Shown: positions 1 to 10,031, counted from the stretch's first letter. The stretch: 64,000 nucleotides of DNA from Halobacillus dabanensis (GCF_900114165.1 NZ_FOSB01000002.1:434001-498000), one strand, 5' to 3'. Notes: a model not told the origin generated them from the letters alone. Numbers and translations: made by a program.

Positions 1-210
1 TTCTTTTCTTATTAAATAAAATTTTCAGATATCTATGTCAAAAAAACAGACTTGTACAAAATTTTGGAAGAAAGGGGCGATTCTATGTATATAGTTCTCG
101 AATAAAAAGACATAACGTGTCAGTTCTGCTCACCACTTCCCCCTCTGCAAATGGGAAATCCGAGTGATTCCTTAAAGTCCCCCTGACCGGACCCGAATTA
201 CTTTCCTAAA

Positions 211-244
211 CAAAAAAACTTATAGAGTATACCTATAAGTTTTC
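211..244 (-). terminator. Rho-independent terminator of the yesMN-like operon
   Basis: An inverted repeat (AAACTTATAG at 216-225 with CTATAAGTTT at 233-242, loop about 7 nt) is followed on the minus strand by seven T (positions 218-212). It begins immediately after the stop codon of the response regulator, so it ends the two-gene operon. The rest of positions 1-210 holds no gene I can support. Confidence 0.8.
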
Positions 245-245
245 T

Positions 246-1802
246 TCACTCCTTCTTCAAATAGTTGGAAGGAGTCACTCCCGTATGCTTTTTAAACACT
301 TGCCCGAAATACCTTGGGTTATTCCCAAAACCTACTGCTTCGGCAACTTCGAATATTTTCACTTGATCCGAGTGTTCAAATAATTCTCTCGCCTTCTCCA
401 TTCGACGATTGATTAAAAAACTCGAAAACCTCTCCCCTTTTTCTTTTTTAAATAGCTTGCCTAGGTAATCAGAGTTCATATAAAGAACATCTGTCGCGAT
501 ATGGGACAACGATAGATTTTCATCGGAAAGATTTTTCTCGACGAATTCGACGACTCGATTGATAATCGTGCTTTGGGTTTGCTTTGTTCGTTCATAATGG
601 TAATGCGAAATTTCAAGCGCTGTTTTTTCGATAAACCCTTTCATGTCCTGAAACCTCTCATATTCCTGGAATAGAATCACCTGTTTGAAATACTCATCAA
701 TCTGTTTCCGATCCGCTTGACGTATCATCGACATGAATAATTCCAAGCAGTGGGACCTCAGTAGGTTTACCGCATATTTCTCCTGCCACACTTCATTAAA
801 AAAATCATCCAGATACTGTTGCACAACTTCTTTATTTCCGCTCCGAATCGCATAAATTAAATCTTCATGATCATATTGAAGCTCTTCCATGCTTGATTGA
901 TGATTGATATCTTGAGGAGTAATGATACTTCCACCTGGTACGTAAAAGCGTTGCGTCAAGCAGTCAAGCGTCTCGTTATATAAATTCCTCAGTTGATTGA
1001 TGCTCCCCAGATTACTGATGGCGACCGTATAATCTATCGGATAATAGCTATGAAAGGATTGTTTAGCACCCTTCACTTTTTCAATTATGAATTCACGTGA
1101 ATCCAATTCGATAAGGATGACAATCTTATCACCTATCGTCGTTTCTAATGGAATGTGAGACTCTCCGACTTCTTCTACCATGATTTTTTTCAATGCTAAT
1201 AAATGCTCATAATCATAGGAATCTTCCATCTCTATGACTAACAGATAAAATTCTTTTGAATCGGTGTCGATTTCAAACAATTGACTGTAATACTCCCAGT
1301 CCTTCACGCTGTATTTTTTATTAGTTATATAATCTTTCAAAAATTGTTCCTTCGCTTTTGGCATGACTTTTTTTAAATGGTCACGCATACTTTCCAGGAA
1401 TTCCTGCCTGCCTTGCTCTTCGTCTAAATCGCTCACCACTTCTTTTAGAGCCTTTTCGATCTTTTGTTCATTACTAGGTTTCAGTAAATAATGTTTGACA
1501 TTACACTCCATCGCCGTCTTGGCAAACTCGAATTCATCATGACCAGAGAGAACGATAAACCGGATCTCCGGATAGATATCATGGACTTTCCGGATCAGCT
1601 GCACCCCATTCAGACCTGGCATTTTAATATCTGTCACCACAATATCCGGCTGACGTTCTGTAATGATATCAAAAGCCATTTGCCCATGGTGAGCCTTAGC
1701 CATCAATTCAGTGCCACAGGCTTCCCAATCGACAATCGCTGCTATTCCTTCTAAAATATTGATCTCATCATCGACTAACAGAATTTTATACACATCTCTC
1801 AC
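246..1802 (-). CDS. YesN-like response regulator with AraC-type DNA-binding domain
   Basis: A 518-residue cytoplasmic transcriptional regulator. The N-terminal receiver domain (about 1-125) has the acidic pocket LLVDDE, phospho-acceptor D58 in VVTDIKMPG and the conserved lysine K108 in YLLKPS. A long linker follows, then an AraC/XylS-type double helix-turn-helix at about 415-518, ending with the typical GFGNNPRYFGQVFKKHTGVTPSNY-type signature. The start overlaps the end of the histidine kinase gene by 4 bp, so the two are translationally coupled. Proteins of this build in Bacillus (YesN, LytT-AraC hybrids) control neighbouring sugar-transport or glycan-degradation genes. Its targets here are unknown; the pectin operon and the ABC operon are the obvious candidates. 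Family assignment is firm, target assignment is inference. Confidence 0.92.
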   Translation of the reverse strand: MRDVYKILLVDDEINILEGIAAIVDWEACGTELMAKAHHGQMAFDIITERQPDIVVTDIKMPGLNGVQLIRKVHDIYPEIRFIVLSGHDEFEFAKTAMECNVKHYLLKPSNEQKIEKALKEVVSDLDEEQGRQEFLESMRDHLKKVMPKAKEQFLKDYITNKKYSVKDWEYYSQLFEIDTDSKEFYLLVIEMEDSYDYEHLLALKKIMVEEVGESHIPLETTIGDKIVILIELDSREFIIEKVKGAKQSFHSYYPIDYTVAISNLGSINQLRNLYNETLDCLTQRFYVPGGSIITPQDINHQSSMEELQYDHEDLIYAIRSGNKEVVQQYLDDFFNEVWQEKYAVNLLRSHCLELFMSMIRQADRKQIDEYFKQVILFQEYERFQDMKGFIEKTALEISHYHYERTKQTQSTIINRVVEFVEKNLSDENLSLSHIATDVLYMNSDYLGKLFKKEKGERFSSFLINRRMEKARELFEHSDQVKIFEVAEAVGFGNNPRYFGQVFKKHTGVTPSNYLKKE

Positions 1803-3517
1803 TCCGTCATATATGGTAATCGTATGCGGACCGTGGTCCCTGCCCCAACCTCGCTGTCAATTTCCAAACCATAGTCTTTCCCATACATCATTTTGATGCG
1901 TTCATTGATATTATTCAGTCCGATACCTGAGCTTTTGGAACGTATTTCTCCGCGATAGATTCCTTCTAATTGCCCTGTTTCAATTCCTGGACCGTTATCT
2001 TTGATGGCAATTTCCAAATCTTCTCCGGCTTCGGTAATGCTCAAGCGGATGCGGCATTCCTCGATCATCTCTTCTAACCCGTGCTGAATGGCATTCTCTA
2101 CGATCGGCTGGATGGACAGTTTTGGAATTTTGCTATTCTTGTATTCTTCTTCTACATCAAGAGAAAAGTTGAGACGGTGTTCATACCTGTAAGTTTGAAT
2201 CGTGATATAATTGCAGACGATTTCCAGTTCTTCCTTTATGGTGATCATCGGGGTTTTTTTACTGATGATGTTCCTCATCATATTTCCAAGCGCATCAGCC
2301 ATCACCGATATCTTTTCTTGTTTATTGACTTTGGCGAGCCAATTAATCGAGTCTAAGGTGTTGTACAAAAAGTGAGGGTTGATTTGTGCTTGTAATGCTT
2401 TATATTCTGTTTCCTGTATCATTAATTGCTTTGTATAATTCTCTTTAATCAGTTCATTGATCCGGTTCAGCATCAACTGGAAATTATCATGTAACTCTCC
2501 GATTTCATCATCGTGGAATTTCTCCGGCAACGACGATTCACTGAAGTCTCCTTGCTGCACCTTCTTCATTCGGGAAGACAAAGCTTCTAAAGGCTTGGAA
2601 ATATTGTTAGCTGCTCGTTTGCTCAGCAGCACAGTCAAAGTCAACATTAATAAGAAACAAACAATCATAATGACCTTAATAGCATTCGTTTGTTTTTGGA
2701 TATCTCCATACGGAAGTAAATGATGATAGGTCAGTTGTGAAAAGTTGGAACGAGAATAGGTGAGCAGATATTTTTCCCCATCAATAGATTCAATCATGTA
2801 ACCGCTATCATTTTCCTCGTTGGCAAAGTCACTCACTTCCCAATCACTGTCACTGCTTTGATAAAAGATTTCGTGTTGACTCGTAATCACCATATCTTTA
2901 TTTTCCGGCGAAAAGTTAAGCGTTTCTTCAACGAAAGTATCCATATCGATGGAAATGACCAGTGTACCCATTTCCTGCAAGCTGAGATTCGCTTTCTTCC
3001 GTATGTAGCGGGCTGAAGAAATCCCATTCTCACCTTCTATTTTTGTCCATACATTGCCCCCGTTGCTCCCTGACAGGACTCTTCTGATTTTCCCTGTGTC
3101 ATTTTCTAACGAAGTATCGAAGCCTGTCGTGTGTGTTTCGCCATGCAAATCAATGATCTGCATGGAAGCGATGTATTTTCTTGCTGATGCGTAGGAAAGC
3201 ATGCGCTCCAACAGTCTCACCTTGGTGTCATAAGACTCAAAACTAAACCGGTTTTCATTGATGGTCTTCAAATAGTTTTGAATGACAGTATCTGTACTGA
3301 CTTGAAAAGAAAGTTCTTCAATCATATTCAATTCTTTGTCTACAACAGACGAGGACAATTGGAGCATGTCTGCCGATTCCTCATAAATTCTTTTTTCGTA
3401 TAAATTCGTAAAGTATTGAAAAGTGACCAGCCCTAAAAGTCCGAAAATGATCAATAAAAGGAGGGAAACAGAAAAAATCTTATTTTTTATTCTAAAATTG
3501 CTGTAAAAAGGTTTCAT
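1799..3517 (-). CDS. YesM-like sensor histidine kinase
   Basis: A 572-residue membrane sensor kinase of the LytS/YesM type. Two membrane segments (about 13-36 and 281-299) flank an extracellular sensing region of about 240 residues. A HAMP linker (about 300-350) follows, then a His_kinase domain with H382 in QINPHFLYNT, an N-box with N475 in PIVENAIQHG, and ATPase motifs DNGPG (507-511) and GIGLNN. It would autophosphorylate and pass phosphate to the downstream YesN-like partner, with which it overlaps by 4 bp. The start ATG has a purine-rich ribosome-binding site (GAGGGGGGAG). An extended -10 promoter lies about 26 bp upstream. The ligand is probably a sugar or oligosaccharide, by family precedent. 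Confidence 0.92.
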   Translation of the reverse strand: MKPFYSNFRIKNKIFSVSLLLLIIFGLLGLVTFQYFTNLYEKRIYEESADMLQLSSSVVDKELNMIEELSFQVSTDTVIQNYLKTINENRFSFESYDTKVRLLERMLSYASARKYIASMQIIDLHGETHTTGFDTSLENDTGKIRRVLSGSNGGNVWTKIEGENGISSARYIRKKANLSLQEMGTLVISIDMDTFVEETLNFSPENKDMVITSQHEIFYQSSDSDWEVSDFANEENDSGYMIESIDGEKYLLTYSRSNFSQLTYHHLLPYGDIQKQTNAIKVIMIVCFLLMLTLTVLLSKRAANNISKPLEALSSRMKKVQQGDFSESSLPEKFHDDEIGELHDNFQLMLNRINELIKENYTKQLMIQETEYKALQAQINPHFLYNTLDSINWLAKVNKQEKISVMADALGNMMRNIISKKTPMITIKEELEIVCNYITIQTYRYEHRLNFSLDVEEEYKNSKIPKLSIQPIVENAIQHGLEEMIEECRIRLSITEAGEDLEIAIKDNGPGIETGQLEGIYRGEIRSKSSGIGLNNINERIKMMYGKDYGLEIDSEVGAGTTVRIRLPYMTE

Positions 3518-3542
3518 CCGCTCCCCCCTCGTTTTTAATCGA

Positions 3543-3551
3543 ATTATATCA
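3543..3551 (-). promoter_or_regulatory. Extended -10 promoter element for the yesMN-like operon
   Basis: Read on the minus strand the sequence is TGATATAAT, a perfect TGn-TATAAT extended -10 element, about 26 bp upstream of the kinase start codon. No good -35 is visible at 17 bp, which is common for extended -10 promoters. Confidence 0.55.
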
Positions 3552-3585
3552 CAATTCAGACAAATATACAGGAGACATCGAATAG

Positions 3586-4899
3586 TTAGGTTGTACCATG
3601 TAAGCGATCTTTTTTACCTGTTCTCATTTTTGCAACTATAGTTATTACGATGATTAAAGCAGTCAACTCCCCTAAGGACGCTGCTATCGAACCATTCACT
3701 CCATTCCATGAAGGAAAGAAAGTGACAAGCAATGACGCGGTAAGGATCACTGTTATTAAGTTAACGATTTGTGCTGCAGCCATCCGTTTTGTCTTTCTGT
3801 ACAACATCAGATATCCATTCAAAAAATCCACCCATGGAAAGACCAATGTTTTAATAATAAAAAACTTCAAAACCATGATCGTCGTTGTAGCCAGCTCCTC
3901 ATCAGCCCCCATAACTTCGCCCATGAACCACATTCCTACAGGGGTGTAACATAAAAGGATGAGCGCTAAAGTAGGCAGCAAACTGATGAATATGATGAAC
4001 CGAATCACTTTCTGTCTATTCACTTCATAAAGCTGAAGGACAAGCTGGTGGGTATACATGAAAAAACTCAACAACATTTGGGTGATACTGAAAGCGAGAG
4101 CGAACGATGCGATTCCCATCTCAATGTTCTGAGATTTTGCTAGAAACACATAAATGATCGGAACCATAACCGTTTGAAGGACAAAGTAAAACACAAGAGG
4201 CAGATAGAAAGTTGCAATCTCCCCGTTTTTAAGGTTTGTCTTCTGCTTAGGATAAGAAAATCTCAAAATCCCCTGACCTTTCCAAACACTGATGACACAT
4301 TCAATCAGCATTCCCCCTAAAAACAAGATAGCACCGCTCAAACTGGTAATATAGTCGAAATATACAAACCCATACGCCACGAGGAACATGATGACAAGAC
4401 GGATCACCACCATGATGGTCAACCATTTTGTCTCGAGATTGTTGATAATCACTCCTTGATACAGCCCGCGGATACCTGAGAAAATGATCACAAATAAAAG
4501 AATCGCAAAGGTATCGGAAATCGTGTCTACCATATTTCCATCAGCATTGAATAAGTGGATATAAACCCAGTCCCCGAGTGAACTGAAGGCCATCAGCAAA
4601 CTGAAGATGATGATCACCACCATCGGAATAACCATAAAAAGGGATAGGACTTTGAACGATTGCACATCTTTCACAAGTGCAGAGCAAGTCTGTCTGAAAA
4701 CGATGATGGGCCTTTCGATAATGCCAAATAAAGCAAATGCCACTGCATAGCAGGCGATAATGAAAGCAGCATTCTCCCCACGACTGAGCGTTCCATTAAT
4801 AATGACATGAGTAATGGAAGTCAAACTTGCCGATAATCCTAAAGGGATAAAAAAACCACTGAGTTTCTTGTAAGATAATGGACTGTTCTTCGCATTCAA
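3586..4899 (-). CDS. MATE/MOP-superfamily-like polytopic membrane protein
   Basis: A 437-residue, very hydrophobic protein with about 12 predicted membrane segments, which fits the length and profile of MATE or polysaccharide-flippase exporters of the MOP superfamily. No charged motif that would fix the substrate is visible. It sits alone between the two-component system and the pectate lyase gene, with its own start preceded by a purine-rich stretch (AGAAAGAAGGAAT). The gap to the kinase promoter is short (under 70 bp) and I see no terminator there. The substrate could be a drug, a lipid-linked glycan or another small molecule; I cannot choose. Assignment rests on overall hydrophobicity and general resemblance rather than on a diagnostic motif. 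Confidence 0.6.
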   Translation of the reverse strand: MNAKNSPLSYKKLSGFFIPLGLSASLTSITHVIINGTLSRGENAAFIIACYAVAFALFGIIERPIIVFRQTCSALVKDVQSFKVLSLFMVIPMVVIIIFSLLMAFSSLGDWVYIHLFNADGNMVDTISDTFAILLFVIIFSGIRGLYQGVIINNLETKWLTIMVVIRLVIMFLVAYGFVYFDYITSLSGAILFLGGMLIECVISVWKGQGILRFSYPKQKTNLKNGEIATFYLPLVFYFVLQTVMVPIIYVFLAKSQNIEMGIASFALAFSITQMLLSFFMYTHQLVLQLYEVNRQKVIRFIIFISLLPTLALILLCYTPVGMWFMGEVMGADEELATTTIMVLKFFIIKTLVFPWVDFLNGYLMLYRKTKRMAAAQIVNLITVILTASLLVTFFPSWNGVNGSIAASLGELTALIIVITIVAKMRTGKKDRLHGTT

Positions 4900-4984
4900 C
4901 CTTATTCCTTCTTTCTCATAAGCTTCACCGAAATCCCGGCGTCAGTACGACTGGTGTTCTCCCCTTTCCTTACCCTGGACCATG

Positions 4985-5016
4985 AAAAAGAAGAAGAGGA
5001 TATTTCCCTCTTCTTT
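4985..5016 (-). terminator. Terminator of the pectin/galacturonate operon
   Basis: On the minus strand, right after the pectate lyase stop codon, AAGAAGAGG pairs with CCTCTTCTT across a 7-nt loop, and CTTTTTC follows. This marks the end of the seven-gene uxa-kdg-pel operon. Confidence 0.7.
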
Positions 5017-5019
5017 CTA

Positions 5020-8000
5020 TCATTTAACGTGAATCATACTTGTGGCAGAAAATGATAATCCTGATTCCAGTTGTCCACTTAATGTTATTTCCTGTTCACC
5101 TTGCTCAAGCAAAGAGGCTAATTGATTACGTGAAAATTCTACACGATATTCTTCTATCTCGTCCTTATCAAAATCACCGATTTTATGTTTCTTCTGTTTG
5201 TCCAATGGTTGAACTTCTCCATTGAGAAGAAGGGAATCTGGGTCGATATCAGAAAGATCATATCCCTCCTGCATACTAACATAAGCCGTGACTTTCGGTC
5301 CTTTATGCCCCGGCTTATCAGGACCTTTTCCTTTCGGCGATTTTATTACAGAAGGTTGTAAGTCCACAGAAGCTACCACTTGGAATTTCAGAAAGTCTCC
5401 TCTGATCAATTCCCCATTTTCCTCTCGCTCGAATGGGAGGTCCGGGGTCAAACTAAGGAAGTTTTCATCAGTTAATGTGACACCAGTGTTGTTCCCACTT
5501 TCCGTTCCATCAAAGAAAAAGTTACCCTCCGCTTCTAATTCTGATGGATATTGGTCTGCCCCTCCATCCCCTGTGTGATAGGAAAGGAACCCATCTATAG
5601 TGAAATCTTTTTCGATATTCGGATAAGTGGTGAAGGATAGATTTCTTCCTCCATTATTATAAGACGTATTGTTTTCCGCAATGACGCCCGGGTTACTGTT
5701 ACTCGTAATTCCGTCCGCACCGTTAGCGAAGGCTAAACTTTCACGGAGAATATGTGGCACATGAATCCCTTCTCCGCCAAGTTTAAATCCATTCTTATCT
5801 CCATCTCCGACCGTGCCATCCGTAAGCGCACCATTCTCGTAAGCGATACTATCTTCTATCAATACCGCTCCGATCGCTCCCGTACCTGCTTTTGTATATA
5901 AATCCCATCCATCATCGATATTATGATGGGCGACACAACCACGGAAGACGTTCCCTTCCCCTGAAGTGAGTTTAGCAGCGAAACCGTCCGCATTGTTATC
6001 AGATGGATCACGGTTATCAAATGACTCACTATTTAAGATCAGGTTATGCGACGGCCACTCTTCTTTCGGGGCTTCCCCATCTGTCCTGCTGATTTGCAAG
6101 CCTGTGTCCCCATTTTCATAGAAACGGCTTTTTTCCACGATGTTATGATCGCCACCTATCGTAAAGCCTTTCGTATTCCCGGCCGAACGTTTAAAATCGA
6201 TGCCCTTCACATGCCAATAGTTTCCGCTCAGTACGACACCTTCCGATTTTTTATCAAAGTTGATGACAGGTGTTGCGTCTTCAGCGGCTACGAGGTATTT
6301 TCTCTCTTCTTCTGTCCCATCGTTATATTTGGATATTTCCAATTTTGAATCACGGACGTATTCTCCATCAGCCAATAGGATTTTTTGACCTGGCTGTACA
6401 TATTCTACAGCTGTATCCAAATCAATCGGGTCTTCTGCTGTTCCTGTCCCGTCTCTTGTGCCCATTGGTGTTACATGAATCGGTTCGCCACTCCGGAATG
6501 TTTGATGGGTTACACGGAAGTTCTTCACCTGCTTCTCATATGAAGTTAAGAATTGGGTATCATCAGGAAGAAAAGTGATACTGAATTTCGTATCTGTCTG
6601 TTCAGGCAGTTCCGTAGAGATAGAGGCTGCTTCTCCCTCACTGATCCGTTTTCCTTGTTCAATGACTTCATGTCCTTGTTTGATGGTAAGGACTCCATCC
6701 ACATTGGACGTTAACCGAAGTTGATAACCCTTCTCTGATGTCTGTTCCCTTGACTCCACATGGAAGGCAGGAGATACAGGTTGTTCTGGCGCTTCTACTT
6801 TCGGTGGATCCGTCTCTCTCGCTGTTACAGAGTAATGGATGTTGCTTACTTCAATATCTGCAAGACGGGCGGTATAGAAACCGACATACACATTGGAATC
6901 CTGGACATTCAAAATCTCCGGTTCAAAGAAAATATCTTCTTTCCCGTCATTCCATTGTCCCACATAACCGCTGTTCGTCTTTGCAAGTGTCAGACGGTAT
7001 TCCTGCTCTGGGGCCGTATTACTATCTTCTGGTTTCTCATCATTCAACATTATTTTCTGGATCCCTTGACTGCCTGCACCATCTGGGGACTCGACGCCTG
7101 TACGGATGAACATCTGTGTTCCATTTTCCTCTTTAGTCCCGCCACTGTATCCACCGACCGCTGCAATATTAGAAGCGAACACACTTGACTCATCATTTTC
7201 GCCGATGGCGTCCCGTGCCATAATGCCAAAAGATTCCTGTCCATCATGTGGGCTTTTCGCATATTCATTCACTTTGATATCTGCGGAAAGTTCAAAGTTA
7301 TCTTCATCGTTGTCAATTTCCGTATAATAAAAAGTGATGCCATCATGGTCGCCCGTTATTTTCCCTGCTCTAGGTTCTGCCACAATACGGACACTCTCCT
7401 CGCCTTCCTCGACATAGTTCGTGTCGCTTCCGGTGGATTGCCCGAATTGGATCGCCTTCCATTCCGGTTCTGCATCATCTCGAACGGTTACCTCAAACTC
7501 AATCGGATCCATTGACTGGTCTTTTGGAAGTACGACAACCGGATAGACACCTGTTTGTGATGGATCAACCGCGGTTTGATCGAGTTCATAGTCCGATCCA
7601 TCCATGACAACCTTATCCCCATTATCATACACCTCGGACACCTGCAGTTCAGAGAAATTTAATTCTTCTCCCAATTGATAAGTCGTTTTCGGATAGGCGG
7701 TCACTTCCATGCCTTTTCGTTCTTTTTCCTTTACATTGACAGGAAAAGAAACCTCAGCACCCTTATAAGAGAGGGTGAGTTTCTTATCCCCGGAGCTGCT
7801 TGTATCAAGAGGGGAAACTTCCAATTGTTCTTTCGTCACCCTTACACGTTCTCCATCTGTGTAAACTGCTTCAACGGAAAGACCATCAAGGTTCAATTCT
7901 TCTCCTAAAAAGTATTGGGTTTTAGACGGTAATTGAGCAATCTCGAGTGCTGTCACTTGCTCATCTTTAACTTCAATTTCGAAATCAGTAGTAATCTCGG

Positions 8001-9144
8001 GAAACTGGGTGGACTGAATGGTTATTTCTTGCGTACCTGCTTCCATCAACGCTGTTCCCGGCTCAATGATTTCACCTTCCATGGAGAAAGTGTATTGTTC
8101 TCTAGACAGCGTTTCTTCGGTATACCCGGATTCATAGACACCGATTACCTCTAACCCTTGCGTATCAAATGGATCCTTCACATAATAATCCGTTTGAGCC
8201 GGGTAGTAATCGATATACATATCAGTCAGATGAAGATCCCGGATCGTCAATCCAATGGTTTCTTCCACTCCTCCATAGCTGATTGTTATCGTATTGGTTC
8301 CTGCCTCACCGCTATCATAGCCTGTAACGATATAATCCTCTGCTGTGAGGGGGATTTGCTGTCCATCGTCAAGCACAGCTTCGACTTCCAGCCCCTCTAA
8401 ATCCAGCGGTTCATCGATTAAGTATTCCGTCTTCATCTGTTCAGCATCGACGTGAAGACGCTCGACATTTTCTGTCTCTTCCACTTGTGTATCGTGGAAG
8501 GGAATGCTTCCATTCCTCGCTACAAACATTCCTACATAAAGGTCGTCCTGAAAGTTTCCATCCAGCGAAATGGTTTTACTCTCCCCATTCGAAGTGACAC
8601 GGAACATGTCTCCTGACTTCTTGATAGAAAGCTCATACGTTTCCCCGGAAGCCGGGGCGATATTTTCAGGAAACGGATCGAGTTTACTCAGGCTTCCATC
8701 ACTGTAAAACCCTCTCATCTCATCATCCAATCCTCCGACAGCTATGTAGTTGGAGGCATGATGATCACTATCACCATTTTCACCGACCTCATCCTTCACC
8801 ATCAGCCCGAAAGCTCGCTGACTATCAGGAGTATATTCATCCACATGAACGGTCGTCGAAAATTCAAAGTTGGTGTCTTCCGTCAATTTCAGATAGTAAA
8901 AAGACAGTCCCTGTTCACTGCTTGCAATCTTGCCTCCCGTTGCTTCCAGTGATAGGGAACCATCTTCATTAAATGTAGGGGGAGGGTTCTTATCTTTCCC
9001 GGTATTGGAGCCAAAAGCTGCGAACTCCCACTCATCAGACTCCTCTCCGGGTCCAGCTGCGGCAAAGGTGCTCCACGGGATACTAGAAAACATGACTACT
9101 AGAATCATAAAAACCATCCCACTCTTCCCTAACAGACGATCCAT
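5020..9144 (-). CDS. Secreted multidomain family 9 pectate lyase
   Basis: A 1374-residue exported enzyme. Residues 1-29 are a signal peptide. About 32-220 and 560-775 are two related beta-sandwich-like modules, so the N-terminal part is internally duplicated. Between them (about 225-555) lie four Big_3-like immunoglobulin repeats, each with a 'YxxGEExLxxGLxVxxxY' pattern. About 890-1240 is a right-handed beta-helix of polysaccharide lyase family 9. D1053 in NADGFAAK and D1077, D1078 and D1081 in DDGWD match the spacing of the calcium ligands of Erwinia Pel9A, and K1121 in NGFKLGG is the likely catalytic lysine. Residues 1285-1374 form a further small domain. It should cut polygalacturonate by beta-elimination outside the cell. 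It is the last gene of the galacturonate operon, starting 29 bp after the isomerase gene with a strong AAGGAGG site. No SLH or LPXTG anchor is visible, so it is probably released. Confidence 0.9.
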   Translation of the reverse strand: MDRLLGKSGMVFMILVVMFSSIPWSTFAAAGPGEESDEWEFAAFGSNTGKDKNPPPTFNEDGSLSLEATGGKIASSEQGLSFYYLKLTEDTNFEFSTTVHVDEYTPDSQRAFGLMVKDEVGENGDSDHHASNYIAVGGLDDEMRGFYSDGSLSKLDPFPENIAPASGETYELSIKKSGDMFRVTSNGESKTISLDGNFQDDLYVGMFVARNGSIPFHDTQVEETENVERLHVDAEQMKTEYLIDEPLDLEGLEVEAVLDDGQQIPLTAEDYIVTGYDSGEAGTNTITISYGGVEETIGLTIRDLHLTDMYIDYYPAQTDYYVKDPFDTQGLEVIGVYESGYTEETLSREQYTFSMEGEIIEPGTALMEAGTQEITIQSTQFPEITTDFEIEVKDEQVTALEIAQLPSKTQYFLGEELNLDGLSVEAVYTDGERVRVTKEQLEVSPLDTSSSGDKKLTLSYKGAEVSFPVNVKEKERKGMEVTAYPKTTYQLGEELNFSELQVSEVYDNGDKVVMDGSDYELDQTAVDPSQTGVYPVVVLPKDQSMDPIEFEVTVRDDAEPEWKAIQFGQSTGSDTNYVEEGEESVRIVAEPRAGKITGDHDGITFYYTEIDNDEDNFELSADIKVNEYAKSPHDGQESFGIMARDAIGENDESSVFASNIAAVGGYSGGTKEENGTQMFIRTGVESPDGAGSQGIQKIMLNDEKPEDSNTAPEQEYRLTLAKTNSGYVGQWNDGKEDIFFEPEILNVQDSNVYVGFYTARLADIEVSNIHYSVTARETDPPKVEAPEQPVSPAFHVESREQTSEKGYQLRLTSNVDGVLTIKQGHEVIEQGKRISEGEAASISTELPEQTDTKFSITFLPDDTQFLTSYEKQVKNFRVTHQTFRSGEPIHVTPMGTRDGTGTAEDPIDLDTAVEYVQPGQKILLADGEYVRDSKLEISKYNDGTEEERKYLVAAEDATPVINFDKKSEGVVLSGNYWHVKGIDFKRSAGNTKGFTIGGDHNIVEKSRFYENGDTGLQISRTDGEAPKEEWPSHNLILNSESFDNRDPSDNNADGFAAKLTSGEGNVFRGCVAHHNIDDGWDLYTKAGTGAIGAVLIEDSIAYENGALTDGTVGDGDKNGFKLGGEGIHVPHILRESLAFANGADGITSNSNPGVIAENNTSYNNGGRNLSFTTYPNIEKDFTIDGFLSYHTGDGGADQYPSELEAEGNFFFDGTESGNNTGVTLTDENFLSLTPDLPFEREENGELIRGDFLKFQVVASVDLQPSVIKSPKGKGPDKPGHKGPKVTAYVSMQEGYDLSDIDPDSLLLNGEVQPLDKQKKHKIGDFDKDEIEEYRVEFSRNQLASLLEQGEQEITLSGQLESGLSFSATSMIHVK

Positions 9145-9173
9145 GTCATTCCTCCTTATTTATTTCACCTTGT

Positions 9174-10031
9174 TCAATTGAACACTCTATTAATAGAAGC
9201 TTTCAATCTGGCCTGTTCACGCGTCTGCTCAATAAAGTTTTTCGCTTCCAGCATCTCGTGTTCCTTGGCGGCTTCCATAATGATATTCATCTGTGGTTTA
9301 TACTGTTCTAGCAGGGATAGATATAACTCGTAGTTCAACTCTCCTTTACCTGGGACGACAGTCTTGATTTTACCGTCTTCCGCTATTACACGATCCTTCG
9401 CATGAGCGGCGATGATGCGCGGCCCCAACAAATCAAAAGCTTCTTTAATTACTTCATCCTGATTAGAAAAGTTGGTCTCATGTACTAGATTTCCAGGATC
9501 CAATACGACACCGATATGGGAGGATGGTACTTCTTCCAGCATCCAATTCAACGATTGCGCTGTGCCTATCAGATGGTCATTGGCCGGTTCTATCCCGATA
9601 TAGACGCCCCACTTTTCCGCTTCCTCTACCAACTCTTCCAGTGCTGTTTTCATAATCAGCCATTCGTCACCTGTCTGCTCCTTTGACTGGATCTTGCCCA
9701 CCTCTGCTGCCACCATTGGAGCCCCGAACAAACGGGCATAACGAATCAACTCTTTGAAGCGGTCGATATTTTCTCTACGCAGTTCGACATCTTCATGAAA
9801 AAAGTGTAAATAACAAGCTAGGACAGAAATAGAAACGCCATGTTTTTCAAATTCCTCGGCAATATCTTCGACCAGTCCTGGACTCAAACGCCCTGGTTTA
9901 TTAAAATCATAATCATTGAAGGCCTTCCATAATGCGAGTTGAACATGTGGAAACCCTTTAGCTCCCACTTTATAAGCAAGCTCTTTATAAGACATCTTTC
10001 CAAACAAGTGGGCTAATACCCCTACACTCAT
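9174..10031 (-). CDS. Sugar phosphate isomerase/epimerase-like TIM-barrel protein
   Basis: A 285-residue xylose-isomerase-like TIM barrel (AP endonuclease 2 superfamily). The metal-binding type motifs are visible: GIEPAND, VVLDPGNLV and AAHAKDR, and a late glutamate in IIMEAAKEHE. No signal peptide. It lies between kdgK (17-bp gap) and the pectate lyase gene (29-bp gap), so it belongs to the pectin operon. The standard route from unsaturated galacturonides needs a 4-deoxy-5-ketouronate isomerase (KduI), and none is present in the window. A role on that or another uronate intermediate is a reasonable guess but not shown by the sequence. Fold assignment is solid; substrate is unknown. Confidence 0.8.
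   Translation of the reverse strand: MSVGVLAHLFGKMSYKELAYKVGAKGFPHVQLALWKAFNDYDFNKPGRLSPGLVEDIAEEFEKHGVSISVLACYLHFFHEDVELRRENIDRFKELIRYARLFGAPMVAAEVGKIQSKEQTGDEWLIMKTALEELVEEAEKWGVYIGIEPANDHLIGTAQSLNWMLEEVPSSHIGVVLDPGNLVHETNFSNQDEVIKEAFDLLGPRIIAAHAKDRVIAEDGKIKTVVPGKGELNYELYLSLLEQYKPQMNIIMEAAKEHEMLEAKNFIEQTREQARLKASINRVFN

Noticed and set aside
6738-7188. Overlapping plus-strand frames of 123 and 142 codons inside the pectate lyase gene
   Set aside because: The minus-strand frame encodes a clear 1374-residue multidomain protein. The plus-strand frames have no domain or start signal.
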